A stretch of 64,000 nucleotides of DNA, from positions 184,795 to 248,794 of the forward strand of contig NZ_JABBEA010000008.1 of assembly GCF_012912005.1 (NCBI RefSeq). The letters are read 5' to 3'. Shown here piece by piece: positions 56,640-64,000 of the stretch. The translations under genes were made by a program, and so were the position numbers. A model generated the notes under the pieces. The model did not search any database and was not told the origin of the DNA. It worked only from the letters and a program-made list of their open reading frames with translations. Within the stretch, counting starts at the first letter, position 1. Each line of letters opens with the position of its first letter. This DNA comes from Paenibacillus sp. SZ31. Its GTDB lineage: Bacteria; Bacillota; Bacilli; Paenibacillales; Paenibacillaceae.

Positions 56640-57617
56640 TTATAACAAGTCGCGGCGAAGATCTTCAGCCGATTTCGGAGACAAGTGACCGAGCGGAATA
56701 TCAAATACCGTTTTCGCTCCCTTATGTCCTTCCACGCTCAAGCGTTGCGCTGCTCTCGCATACGCCACAAGTACGCTTGCTGTAAATTCAGGATTGCTGT
56801 CGAGTTTCAGACCAAATTCAATAATTTGCTTTTGACCGGCACCTGTAACCCCACTGCGAATCACAAATCCACCATGCGGCATACCTTCATGCTCGGATTT
56901 CAATTCTTCTTCGCTAATGAACGTTACTGTTGTATCGTAATCTGCAAAATAGTTAGGCATCGACACAATCGTCTCACGGATCTCATCTTGATTAGCACCA
57001 TCTTCTGCTACCACATAACATTGACGCAGATGCTTCTCACGTGTAGACAGCTCTGGTGTCTCCCCTGCACGAATGCGATTGATCACCTCTTCAACAGGTA
57101 CAGTATACTGTACGCCCGCCTTAACGCCTGGAACACGACGAATAGCATCCGAGTGACCTTGGCTCACACCTTTGCCCCAGAACGTGTACTCTTTTCCTTC
57201 TGGCAGGATAGACTGTGCAAGCAGACGGTTCATGGAGAACAAACCTGGGTCCCAACCTGTGGAAATGACACTTACGTGACCGCCTTGCTCTGCCGCAGCA
57301 TTAACTTCCTTGTAGAATTCAGGAATCTTAGCATGTGTATCGAAGCTATCTACCGTATTGAACAACTTGGCGATGGCTGGTGTCTGCTCTGGAAGGTCGG
57401 TTGCAGAACCACCACAGAGGATCATAACATCAACCTTGCCTATGTATTGCTCCGCTGCAGAGATATGCTCAAAACGTACTTCTGTGCTTTCAGCGACCAT
57501 CTGCTCCGGATTACGACGTGTAAACACAGCAATCAGTTCCAGATCCTCGTTCTGGGAAATGGCTTTCTCTACACCTTTACCCAAGTTACCGTAACCAACA
57601 ATACCCACTCTAATCAT
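56640..57617 (-). CDS. ddh: Meso-diaminopimelate D-dehydrogenase
   Basis: 325 residues. IRVGIVGYGNLGKGVEKAI, MILCGGSATD, STGWDPGLFSMNRLL and GKGVSQGHSDAIRRVPGV are hallmarks of Ddh, which makes meso-DAP from tetrahydrodipicolinate in one step using NADPH, feeding peptidoglycan and lysine. ATG 57617 with AGGAGAGG upstream. Single gene. Confidence 0.95.
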   Translation of the reverse strand: MIRVGIVGYGNLGKGVEKAISQNEDLELIAVFTRRNPEQMVAESTEVRFEHISAAEQYIGKVDVMILCGGSATDLPEQTPAIAKLFNTVDSFDTHAKIPEFYKEVNAAAEQGGHVSVISTGWDPGLFSMNRLLAQSILPEGKEYTFWGKGVSQGHSDAIRRVPGVKAGVQYTVPVEEVINRIRAGETPELSTREKHLRQCYVVAEDGANQDEIRETIVSMPNYFADYDTTVTFISEEELKSEHEGMPHGGFVIRSGVTGAGQKQIIEFGLKLDSNPEFTASVLVAYARAAQRLSVEGHKGAKTVFDIPLGHLSPKSAEDLRRDLL

Positions 57618-57715
57618 GTTCAATCCTCTCCTGTCTTCTTCTATAGTTGTCTATTACTTCTTGTATAATGATATAACATACCATGTAACTTGTCAGGTTT
57701 CCAGTTCGAATAAAA

Positions 57716-57763
57716 AATACCTTACAGCGGTGCAGCAATAATGCGGCTCCGTATGCAAGGTAT
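57716..57763 (-). terminator. Terminator of the lipoprotein operon
   Basis: AATACCTT / AAGGTATT outer arms with an inner GC-rich hairpin, then TTTTTT on the minus strand. Confidence 0.75.
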
Positions 57764-57829
57764 TATGGCGTTCATTCGTTATTATTGGTAGATAGAAAGT
57801 AGGTAAGAACAATGCACCTAATCTTCTGC

Positions 57830-58411
57830 TTAAGATTCTGTCCAGGTCAACGTCAGTTCAATGACGCCTTCCTGCCCCGCCAATGTTCCACCAATTAGGG
57901 ACCAGACATCCTGCGTCTCCGGGTCGGTTCCCTGAATAATAATATTTTTGTCATCGATCGTCTGACCTGCATCCGTTAACTTTTTGGCGTTAAAGTAATC
58001 TTTATACAGCTGGGATACGGTTTTCATATCTTGTTCAGTGGAGAAAATCACCATGGCTGATTGCTTGCCTTCATTCTCACCGGAGTTAGCTAAACGAATC
58101 GTTGCATCTTCCGGTAGGGGGAAGTCACTTGGCAAGTTCTCTGGCAACTCACTGTTTCCAGCAGCAGCTTGCTCACCGCTATCTGAATCTGAGTCGGCTG
58201 GCGCAGTCGTACCCTCCGTCTCGGTCACTCCACTTGTTGTTGCTTCGCTCGTTCCTTCATTCGTGGCTTGTTCACCAGTTCCGGAGGAAACTTCGGTATC
58301 CACCTTCTCAGTATCACCTGTCGGTTCGTCAGCCGCGCTACTGCAAGCACTTAAGGCCACTACCATCGCCAATGCCGCACAAGCCATTAAAACCTTCTTT
58401 TTCTTCATCAT
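57830..58411 (-). CDS. Lipoprotein with Ser/Thr/Glu-rich linker, unknown function
   Basis: 193 residues. Signal peptide with lipobox LSAC, then a ~60-residue low-complexity acidic linker (GTGEQATNEGTSEATT), then a small domain (LPSDFPLPEDATIRLANSG). Similar layout to the lipoprotein at 33513. AGGAGTG before ATG. Follows the small membrane protein and hydrolase in one transcript. Confidence 0.72.
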   Translation of the reverse strand: MMKKKKVLMACAALAMVVALSACSSAADEPTGDTEKVDTEVSSGTGEQATNEGTSEATTSGVTETEGTTAPADSDSDSGEQAAAGNSELPENLPSDFPLPEDATIRLANSGENEGKQSAMVIFSTEQDMKTVSQLYKDYFNAKKLTDAGQTIDDKNIIIQGTDPETQDVWSLIGGTLAGQEGVIELTLTWTES

Positions 58412-58443
58412 CAATAATCACTCCTTCTTCTTAGTTTAATATG

Positions 58444-58590
58444 CTACTCACGTTCGTACGTCTGGATAACGGGCACCGCATCGACGTTATTCTTGACCCA
58501 TATGACAGATACAGATAATACACTCAATGACAATAGACAACTGGCTACGAGTATGGACAGGAATCGGGTGACAACTCTAATCTTTTTCAT
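58444..58590 (-). CDS. Small single-pass membrane protein
   Basis: 48 residues from ATG 58590, with GAGGAGG 5 bp upstream; one transmembrane helix (FLSILVASCLLSLSVLSVSVIWV) and a short outer tail ending YERE. A longer start at 58644 is possible but the strong ribosome site favours the short form. Between the hydrolase and the lipoprotein, same strand. Confidence 0.6.
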   Translation of the reverse strand: MKKIRVVTRFLSILVASCLLSLSVLSVSVIWVKNNVDAVPVIQTYERE

Positions 58591-58640
58591 CCATCCCTCC
58601 TCCTCATCCTGTTCATCATGTGTTTGCGGAATCATGTTAC

Positions 58641-59624
58641 TCATAGGTCACTGGACGGTGTCACTAATTTCATGATCTCGGCGACGACAATATCCGGCTG
58701 ACTTTTGTGGATACTGTGTTTCGCGTGTGGAACCGTCAGCTGTGTTCCGTGTCTTGACCATGAAGCAAAATCCGTTTGATCGGTCTGCCATGCCTGACTG
58801 TCCTCATCCGACTCCTCCGAACCGGCTGTCAGGATTGTCAAGGGGAAGTCGAACTTCGTTTTGTTCTCAAGCACACACGCTGCATTCGTTCTGGAATTCC
58901 GAACCTCATCCATGACATTGTCATTGTACGCATGTCTCAGCGTGGATATCGTGATGGCCTTTTTCATCGTTTCCGTTACCAGTTTCGGGTCAATGACCAG
59001 AGATGCCATCATGCGATCCGATTGCAGCAACGTTCGTGCGATGCCTGTTTTCACCAGAAAACGGGACCAATCCATCATCCATTCTGGTGTATCCAGGTCC
59101 GTACGACTGTAATACTCTGGGCTGCCACCATCGATCATGACCATGCCTGCCACCTCATCAGGATACCTTTGTGCAAACCGCAGTGTCTCCAGCGCACCCA
59201 TGGAGTGACCGACCATGATGTAAGGTGGACGTTGACCGGATGTTCGCAGCAATTGGTGAATCTCTTCCGAGATGGTGTCGACATCACGAGGTTCATCCGT
59301 ATAATCGCTGTATCCATACCCGAACCGATCATATACCGCAATTTTCACCTGTGATTTCAACTTGTCATATAGCGGACTGAAATCCACATACGGATTGGGC
59401 GTACCCCAGCCTGAGGCAAATACCACCGTTACCTCTCCTTTGCCAGCAGTGTAGAGATGCATGTTGCGACCACTCACTTCATAATACTTGCCTGGCGGGG
59501 GATAGGACTTCATATCCTGCGTGGATTGATAAGCCTCATACGCCGTTCCCGTCAGCAGCAAAAGCCCTGCGGCGAGCATTATGCCTCCCAGCACTTTCAA
59601 CCCTTTCCGTAACCCCTTCTTCAT
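58641..59624 (-). CDS. Membrane-anchored alpha/beta hydrolase
   Basis: 327 residues. N-terminal signal anchor (about 11-30, GGIMLAAGLLLLTGTAY), then a hydrolase domain facing outwards: VVFASGWGTPNPY, nucleophile elbow VGHSMGALE, late histidine in VPHAKHSIHKS. ATG 59624 with AGGGG upstream. The three-gene transcript with a small membrane protein and a lipoprotein suggests a cell-surface role; substrate unknown. Confidence 0.85.
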   Translation of the reverse strand: MKKGLRKGLKVLGGIMLAAGLLLLTGTAYEAYQSTQDMKSYPPPGKYYEVSGRNMHLYTAGKGEVTVVFASGWGTPNPYVDFSPLYDKLKSQVKIAVYDRFGYGYSDYTDEPRDVDTISEEIHQLLRTSGQRPPYIMVGHSMGALETLRFAQRYPDEVAGMVMIDGGSPEYYSRTDLDTPEWMMDWSRFLVKTGIARTLLQSDRMMASLVIDPKLVTETMKKAITISTLRHAYNDNVMDEVRNSRTNAACVLENKTKFDFPLTILTAGSEESDEDSQAWQTDQTDFASWSRHGTQLTVPHAKHSIHKSQPDIVVAEIMKLVTPSSDL

Positions 59625-59766
59625 CTTCTCTACCCCTTACCCCAAAGGTTCATCTATATATGTATGCTTCAATCGTACCCAAGAAATAGCGGGATTGAAA
59701 CAATCCCGAGTCCAGTTCTTTCCCCAACCAAAGTCCAGTGTCCCTCCCCTACCTGTGACGCAAAAA

Positions 59767-59800
59767 AACTGCAAATCTCCCATTCAGGAAACTTGCAGTT
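59767..59800 (-). terminator. Terminator of the exonuclease III gene
   Basis: AACTGCAA / TTGCAGTT stem with additional inner pairing and a T-run on the minus strand. Confidence 0.7.
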
Positions 59801-59856
59801 CATCTATACCTGTATTCTAAAACTCTTACCTCAATCTATCTCACAATGATCCTTAC

Positions 59857-60612
59857 CTATAGTTGCAACGTAAGACCCACCGGGCAATGATCACTGCCCA
59901 TCACGTGGCAGTCGATATGCGCATCTGCCACCTTAGGTGCCAATTGATTGGATACGAGAAAATAATCAATGCGCCAGCCCACGTTCCGTTCTCTAACCTT
60001 CGGCATATAAGACCACCAGCTGTATACATCCGTACGATCCGGATACAAATGACGGAAGCTGTCTACATACCCGGAAGCAAGCAAATCAGTCATCTTGCCA
60101 CGCTCTTCAAGGGTAAATCCGGAATTGCCCAGATTGGGCTTCGGATTCTTCAGGTCAATCTCCTGATGAGCCACATTCAGGTCACCACAGACGATAACCG
60201 GCTTAGTCTGCTCCAATTGCAGAATGTACCACCGGAATCGATCCTCCCATTCCAGACGATAAGGCAGCCGGGTCAGATCCCGCTTCGCGTTAGGGGTATA
60301 GACGTTCACCAGATAAAACTCATCATATTCCAGTGTAATCATCCGTCCTTCCGGCTCGCTGTCCTCCTCCATCCCGTAACGAACGGATAAAGGTTTAATT
60401 CGGCTAAATACAGCCGTACCGGAATATCCTTTTTTGATCGCATAATTCCAATATTGATAAACATCTTCCCCCAGGTCCATCTCAATCTGTCCGGCTTGTA
60501 ATTTGGTCTCCTGAAGGCAGAAAATATCCGCCTGAGTCTCTTGATAATAATCCATGAATCCTTTGGTAACACATGCCCTTAAGCCATTCACATTCCAGGA
60601 CACCAGCTTCAT
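59857..60612 (-). CDS. exoA: Exodeoxyribonuclease III (AP endonuclease)
   Basis: 251 residues. SWNVNGLRACVTKG, the metal-binding glutamate in LQETKLQ, YTPNAKRDLTRL, CGDLNVAHQEIDL and the closing GSDHCPVGLTL are all present. Repairs abasic sites and 3-prime blocked ends. GAGGAGATGAGGAT before the ATG. Confidence 0.95.
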   Translation of the reverse strand: MKLVSWNVNGLRACVTKGFMDYYQETQADIFCLQETKLQAGQIEMDLGEDVYQYWNYAIKKGYSGTAVFSRIKPLSVRYGMEEDSEPEGRMITLEYDEFYLVNVYTPNAKRDLTRLPYRLEWEDRFRWYILQLEQTKPVIVCGDLNVAHQEIDLKNPKPNLGNSGFTLEERGKMTDLLASGYVDSFRHLYPDRTDVYSWWSYMPKVRERNVGWRIDYFLVSNQLAPKVADAHIDCHVMGSDHCPVGLTLQL

Positions 60613-60721
60613 ATCCTCATCTCCTCACATCTCTCCAATATAGCATGGGCTCATTCAGAGGGACAAGCCTTACGGCTCTGGAATGAGATGGAGTCATTGG
60701 AATCCTTGTGGGCTAGCTTGC

Positions 60722-61279
60722 CTATATTTCGCTTCGTAACTTAGAGAACACCGCAAGGTCAATATATCTGCCTTTCTCAAACTCATGCTGCCGCAGTACA
60801 CCCTCTTGTTGAAAACCAAGCTTGTGCAGCAGGCGGATTGACGACTCGTTCACCGGTTCAACCTTCGCTTCGATCTTGTTGAGTTGCATGCTCGTGAATC
60901 CAAAATGCAGCACAGCATCGGCCACTTCCGTCATAACACCACTGCCCCAGAAAGAGGAACACAAGTCGTATCCAATCTCTGCACGGTTATGTACATCTTC
61001 GTAGTTCAAGAACCCACAGGTTCCGATCACTTTACGAGTTTCACGGTCTTCAATCATCCAGCGTAAACCCGTATGTTCCTGGAAAATCTTCGCATACCAG
61101 TTCATCTCACCCTGTGCATCTTCCACGGATTCAAAGGGAGTGAATGGCATATATTGAACCACAGCTTCATCCGAATATAACGCCAACAAGTCGTGGCTGT
61201 CCCCAGCCTCTGCTGATCGAAGGATGAATCGTTCTGTCTGAATTAGTGGAAACAGATCAAATCTAAATTGCTCACTCAT
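60722..61279 (-). CDS. RimJ/RimL-type GNAT acetyltransferase
   Basis: 185 residues. LIQTERFILRSAEAGD opening, IGYDLCSSFWGSGVMTEVADAVL acetyl-CoA region, and NEASIR-like closing (NESSIRLLHKLGFQQEGVLRQ). Acetylates protein N-termini or small amines; substrate open. AAAGGAG before ATG 61279. Confidence 0.9.
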   Translation of the reverse strand: MSEQFRFDLFPLIQTERFILRSAEAGDSHDLLALYSDEAVVQYMPFTPFESVEDAQGEMNWYAKIFQEHTGLRWMIEDRETRKVIGTCGFLNYEDVHNRAEIGYDLCSSFWGSGVMTEVADAVLHFGFTSMQLNKIEAKVEPVNESSIRLLHKLGFQQEGVLRQHEFEKGRYIDLAVFSKLRSEI

Positions 61280-61444
61280 GCGAGGTCTCCTTTGCAACAT
61301 TCATTGTAGAAGTCCATTTTACTATTAATATGTTCTATTAACATCTCTCTCTTCTCTATAAGCTGTTCTATTGACTATTAAAAGTGGGGAGACTACATTA
61401 TGCTTTAGAAGATTAACATTGGAAATAGACTAGGAGGCGGAACC

Positions 61445-62581
61445 ATGACCACAAAATCATATGACGTTATTATCGTAGGAACCGGCTCCATGGGCATGAG
61501 TGCGGGTTATTATCTAGCGCGCAGTGGATGTAAAACTTTACTGATTGATGCCTTTGATCCTCCGCACACGGAAGGAAGCCATCACGGAGATACCAGACTG
61601 ATGCGCCATGTGTACAGTGGTGGGCCTGACTATATTGCCATGGCACTGCTTGCACAGGAGTTATGGCACGAACTGGAGGAAACAACTGGCCACCAACTGT
61701 TTGTTCCTTCTGGTGTATTGAATGTGGTTGATCCGGAGATTCATTCCTTCCACAACCGATTGAGCCATGCAGATGATGCAGGCATTCGGTATGAAACGTT
61801 ACATGCAGCCGAGGTGATGAAACGCTGGCCAGGTATTACAGTACCTGAACATTACGAGGGTATGTATGAGCCTGATGCGGGTTATTTGTATAGTGAACGC
61901 TGCATACGTGCCTTTCGCAAGGCAGGTGAGGATCAAGGTGCCACCTTGTTAACTCACACTCGTGTGGAGCATATCGAATACGGACCACATTCCGTGGCAG
62001 TTCAGACTTCAGGTGGCGAGACATACCATGCGAATCAAATCATCCTGAGCGCTGGTGCCTGGTTTCAGACGTTAAAACCTTTCGTGGATCTCCCGATCCA
62101 GGCTGTGCGTAAAACGGTTGGATGGTTTGATGCACCAGAAGCCTTATACGGCGAGGCACACTTCCCCGGTTTTACACTGGCAGGAAAAGAAGGTACATAT
62201 TATGGATTTCCAAGCATTGGCGGAACAGGACTGAAGATGGGTCGTCATGATACGGGTCAGGTGTGGACACCAGGAAGTACAATGGCTCCTTTTGGTACGG
62301 AAGAAACGGACGAGGGGGATCTGCGCAGGCTGCTCGAACTTCATATGCCTCAGGCAGCTGGAGCATTGAAACGTGGTAGTGTGTGCAAGTATGAATTCAC
62401 TTCGGATGAAGACTTTATTATCGACCGACACCCTGCCCATGAACGTGTGTGGCTCGCAGGCGGTTTCTCCGGTCACGGCTTCAAGTTCGCAAGTGCCATT
62501 GGGCAGATTCTATCCGACTTGGTGCAAACAGGACATACGGATCAGGATATTGGAAGGTTTGCATTATCACGTTTTCGTTAA
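61445..62581 (+). CDS. solA: FAD-dependent N-methyl-L-tryptophan oxidase-like enzyme
   Basis: 378 residues of the monomeric sarcosine oxidase/N-methyltryptophan oxidase family: VIIVGTGSMGMSAGYYLARSG (FAD Rossmann), HGDTRLMRHVYSG, and WLAGGFSGHGFKFASAIGQ near the C-terminus. The cysteine that covalently binds FAD in the family appears present in SVCKYEFTSDEDF. Oxidises secondary amines such as N-methyl amino acids. AGGAGG before the ATG. The symbol is by family similarity only. Confidence 0.85.
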   Translation: MTTKSYDVIIVGTGSMGMSAGYYLARSGCKTLLIDAFDPPHTEGSHHGDTRLMRHVYSGGPDYIAMALLAQELWHELEETTGHQLFVPSGVLNVVDPEIHSFHNRLSHADDAGIRYETLHAAEVMKRWPGITVPEHYEGMYEPDAGYLYSERCIRAFRKAGEDQGATLLTHTRVEHIEYGPHSVAVQTSGGETYHANQIILSAGAWFQTLKPFVDLPIQAVRKTVGWFDAPEALYGEAHFPGFTLAGKEGTYYGFPSIGGTGLKMGRHDTGQVWTPGSTMAPFGTEETDEGDLRRLLELHMPQAAGALKRGSVCKYEFTSDEDFIIDRHPAHERVWLAGGFSGHGFKFASAIGQILSDLVQTGHTDQDIGRFALSRFR

Positions 62582-62761
62582 AAATATATCGTGGGTAACG
62601 TGCTTTCTTAGATGGTGCATTCTGTTTTGAACACTGCACCATCTAAAAAGAAGCATTCTATAAAGAAATTAATTTATAGTAAAGTAGTATAAGATTACTT
62701 GTCATAGTTTTATCTGCTCTTGAACCATGAAGATAATTAAATATATATCCGTTTTATATCA

Positions 62762-62960
62762 TTAATCCACTAATTCCCATTCCTCCTCCAAAAATTCAAC
62801 CTTCCCTTTTATTTTAAAAGATCCTTCAACATCAAAAAAACTTTTTACCTGACTTGGCCTGGATTGAGGTTGGGTCATAGTCTATATAAAAAATTCTATC
62901 TCTTAGTAAGGCCATCTGTAACTTGAAAGAATCTGGCTGAACTGCTTCACTCTCGTATCC
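62762..62960 (-). pseudogene. Gene remnant with a frameshift in a homopolymer run
   Basis: On the minus strand a coherent protein tail (ESEAVQPDSFKLQMALLRD, RIFYIDYDPTSIQAKSGKKFF, then DVEGSFKIKGKVEFLEEEW and a stop) is readable only if one T is removed from a seven-T run at 62834-62840. Upstream the frame is closed by a stop. This is a truncated, frameshifted gene end of unrecognised family. The remainder of 62582-63117 shows nothing further. Confidence 0.5.
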
Positions 62961-63117
62961 TTAACCGAACGCTTTAGCTGACCTCGGATTAATAAATTTA
63001 TAATTCTATATTTTTTTAATAAAAAATGCACATTATTACATTTATGTGTGATAACCTGGTATTTATTGTTTAATGGATATTAGTCCTTGAATACCCATTA
63101 AATTAGGAGGGATACGC

Positions 63118-63225
63118 TTGAAAAAGAAAGTTTTAATCTCAACAGATGAACTTTATAGATCTACCAGCATAATATCAATAAAAATCTGGTCAGCTTCAGC
63201 GTATGTAAATCATACGTTGAATTAA
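63118..63225 (+). CDS. Short ORF (35 residues) preceding a membrane-anchored protein
   Basis: TTG 63118 has AGGAGGG 6 bp upstream and reads MKKKVLISTDELYRSTSI onward to a stop at 63225. The following gene starts 5 bp later without its own ribosome site, so translation of this ORF may feed it. Could also be a decayed gene start. Function unknown. Confidence 0.35.
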   Translation: MKKKVLISTDELYRSTSIISIKIWSASAYVNHTLN

Positions 63226-63229
63226 ACTA

Positions 63230-63754
63230 ATGATGAAGAATAAAAAATATACTAAAACCGTTGCTCTTGTCGTTATATTTCTTGTTATTCTATCTGTCAT
63301 TCTTCTTATTAATAGAAACCTCAATAATAAAGAAGCCAATGACGAGAACTCAAATTACTATGATAGCTTTGTTTCAAGTGTTCAGACGTTAAATCAGACT
63401 CTGGCTAAAATTGATGAAAATAAAAAAACGGATCAACTTGCTGTACTTATGTTTGATGCATACGCGTCTATTATTTTTGTAAATGATCGACTCGAACTTC
63501 TAAAAAATAATACTTCTAATCCACTTGATGTAGATTCTTTAAAAAATGATCTCTCACTACTACAAAATTATTATGAACCTCTTGTACGAAATCAAATATC
63601 AAATGAACATGAAATGGACTTCCAAACTCATAATAAATTAATGGAACAGATTCATTTGTTCCATAACGAATTACCAAAAAAATACGAGAATTCTAAAAAA
63701 TTTGTTCAGCAATTTAATAATGCAGCAGGACACATTAAATCTATAGTTAATTGA
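63230..63754 (+). CDS. Membrane-anchored helical protein, unknown function
   Basis: 174 residues. One N-terminal membrane helix (about 11-28, ALVVIFLVILSVILLI), then an outward domain predicted to be helical and rich in Asn/Lys/Leu. Strongly AT-rich coding sequence, unlike most of the window, which suggests recent transfer. No ribosome site before the ATGATG; probably coupled to the 35-residue ORF. No family recognised. Confidence 0.6.
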   Translation: MMKNKKYTKTVALVVIFLVILSVILLINRNLNNKEANDENSNYYDSFVSSVQTLNQTLAKIDENKKTDQLAVLMFDAYASIIFVNDRLELLKNNTSNPLDVDSLKNDLSLLQNYYEPLVRNQISNEHEMDFQTHNKLMEQIHLFHNELPKKYENSKKFVQQFNNAAGHIKSIVN

Positions 63755-63848
63755 TGCAATCACAAGCTCTCGAGTTGAAGTAATGTTGTGTAGTTAAAAA
63801 TCTGTATCGTTTTGTATGAAAGCCGTTGATTTCAACTAATTATTGATG

Positions 63849-63884
63849 AAGCCCCGCCAAACCTTATTTAGGTTAGCGGGGCTT
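63849..63884 (+). terminator. Terminator between the helical protein gene and the IS30 element
   Basis: AAGCCCCGC / GCGGGGCTT stem with inner AACCT/AGGTT pairing, followed by TATC; modest T-tract. Confidence 0.75.
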
Positions 63885-63927
63885 TATCAACTTATTTGTG
63901 AAACTATTAATATTACTTTATATGACG

Positions 63928-64000
63928 GATTGTCAAACCAAGTGCGACAGTTCTTCTGCGAAAGATTCGTGAGCGGTCTTCCAACCCAAGCATTTTCGTG
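63928..64000 (-). mobile_element. IS30-family insertion sequence, end of transposase gene, cut by window edge
   Basis: On the minus strand the frame ending at the TGA at 63933-63935 reads CLGWKTAHESFAEELSHLV and stop; LxWKTPxExF....LSHL is how IS30-family transposases end. The sequence around the stop (GGATTGTCAAACC then AAGTGCGACA, about 63928-63950) looks like an IS30-type terminal inverted repeat, in which the stop codon often lies. The element continues beyond the window. Confidence 0.75.

Noticed and set aside
56685..57668. 327-codon open frame opposite ddh
   Set aside because: ddh is unmistakable on the minus strand; the antisense frame has no domain or ribosome site.

Overview
The window looks like a Paenibacillus chromosome, or a close relative in the Paenibacillaceae. 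The support is: AGGAGG-type ribosome binding sites with frequent TTG/GTG starts, Gram-positive lipoboxes, LicT/RAT antitermination, a GAAC-N4-GTTC LexA box, a YoaJ-type expansin, meso-diaminopimelate dehydrogenase, and many glycoside hydrolases. This assignment is inference from gene content; no rRNA, tRNA or CRISPR array was found. Plant-cell-wall genes (the start of a pectate lyase, expansin, GH42, GH106-like, beta-glucoside PTS) suggest a soil or rhizosphere lifestyle.

Layout. 1-6.7 kb: pectate lyase start, AraC regulator divergent from a GH42 beta-galactosidase, and a GH106-like glycosidase. 6.8-18.4 kb: a cassette of UDP-galactopyranose mutase, GT2 glycosyltransferase, GtrA-like flippase, GH2, a small membrane protein, a domain-permuted membrane-anchored GH3 and a lipoprotein. 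It faces a divergent LytTR response regulator and GHKL kinase, with promoter and direct repeats between them. 18.5-23 kb: ECF sigma/DUF4179 anti-sigma pair, then five small genes of immunity-protein character including a SUKH (SMI1/KNR4) member. 23-26.8 kb: PilZ protein, NCS2 permease, ankyrin protein, LysR regulator. 26.8-33.2 kb: a beta-glucoside utilisation cluster (two GH1 phospho-beta-glucosidases, licT, bglP) in which all four genes have their own RAT antiterminator/terminator switch. 33.5-41.3 kb: a lipoprotein and an oligopeptide-type ABC transporter with odd architecture: fused double ATPase, two permeases with large N-terminal extensions, and a binding protein whose two sequence halves are circularly permuted. 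41.3-50.3 kb: acetyltransferases, ROK regulator, small membrane proteins, an SOS-type promoter in front of a 66-residue protein, and metabolic enzymes. 50.4-57.6 kb: expansin, a Gre-like/KhtT/KhtU potassium-efflux operon, glutamate dehydrogenase, pentapeptide-repeat protein, DAP dehydrogenase. 57.8-64 kb: lipoprotein/hydrolase operon, exonuclease III, GNAT, an N-methyltryptophan oxidase-like enzyme, a frameshifted gene remnant, and the end of an IS30-family insertion sequence.

The two strongest leads are the circularly permuted substrate-binding protein with its extended permeases (34.4-41.3 kb), and the LytTR-linked cassette that joins galactofuranose supply and membrane glycosylation to glycosidases (6.8-18.4 kb). 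The fourfold RAT regulon and the LexA-box promoter at 44.2 kb are the best regulatory observations. All calls were made by reading the sequence; no database search was run.
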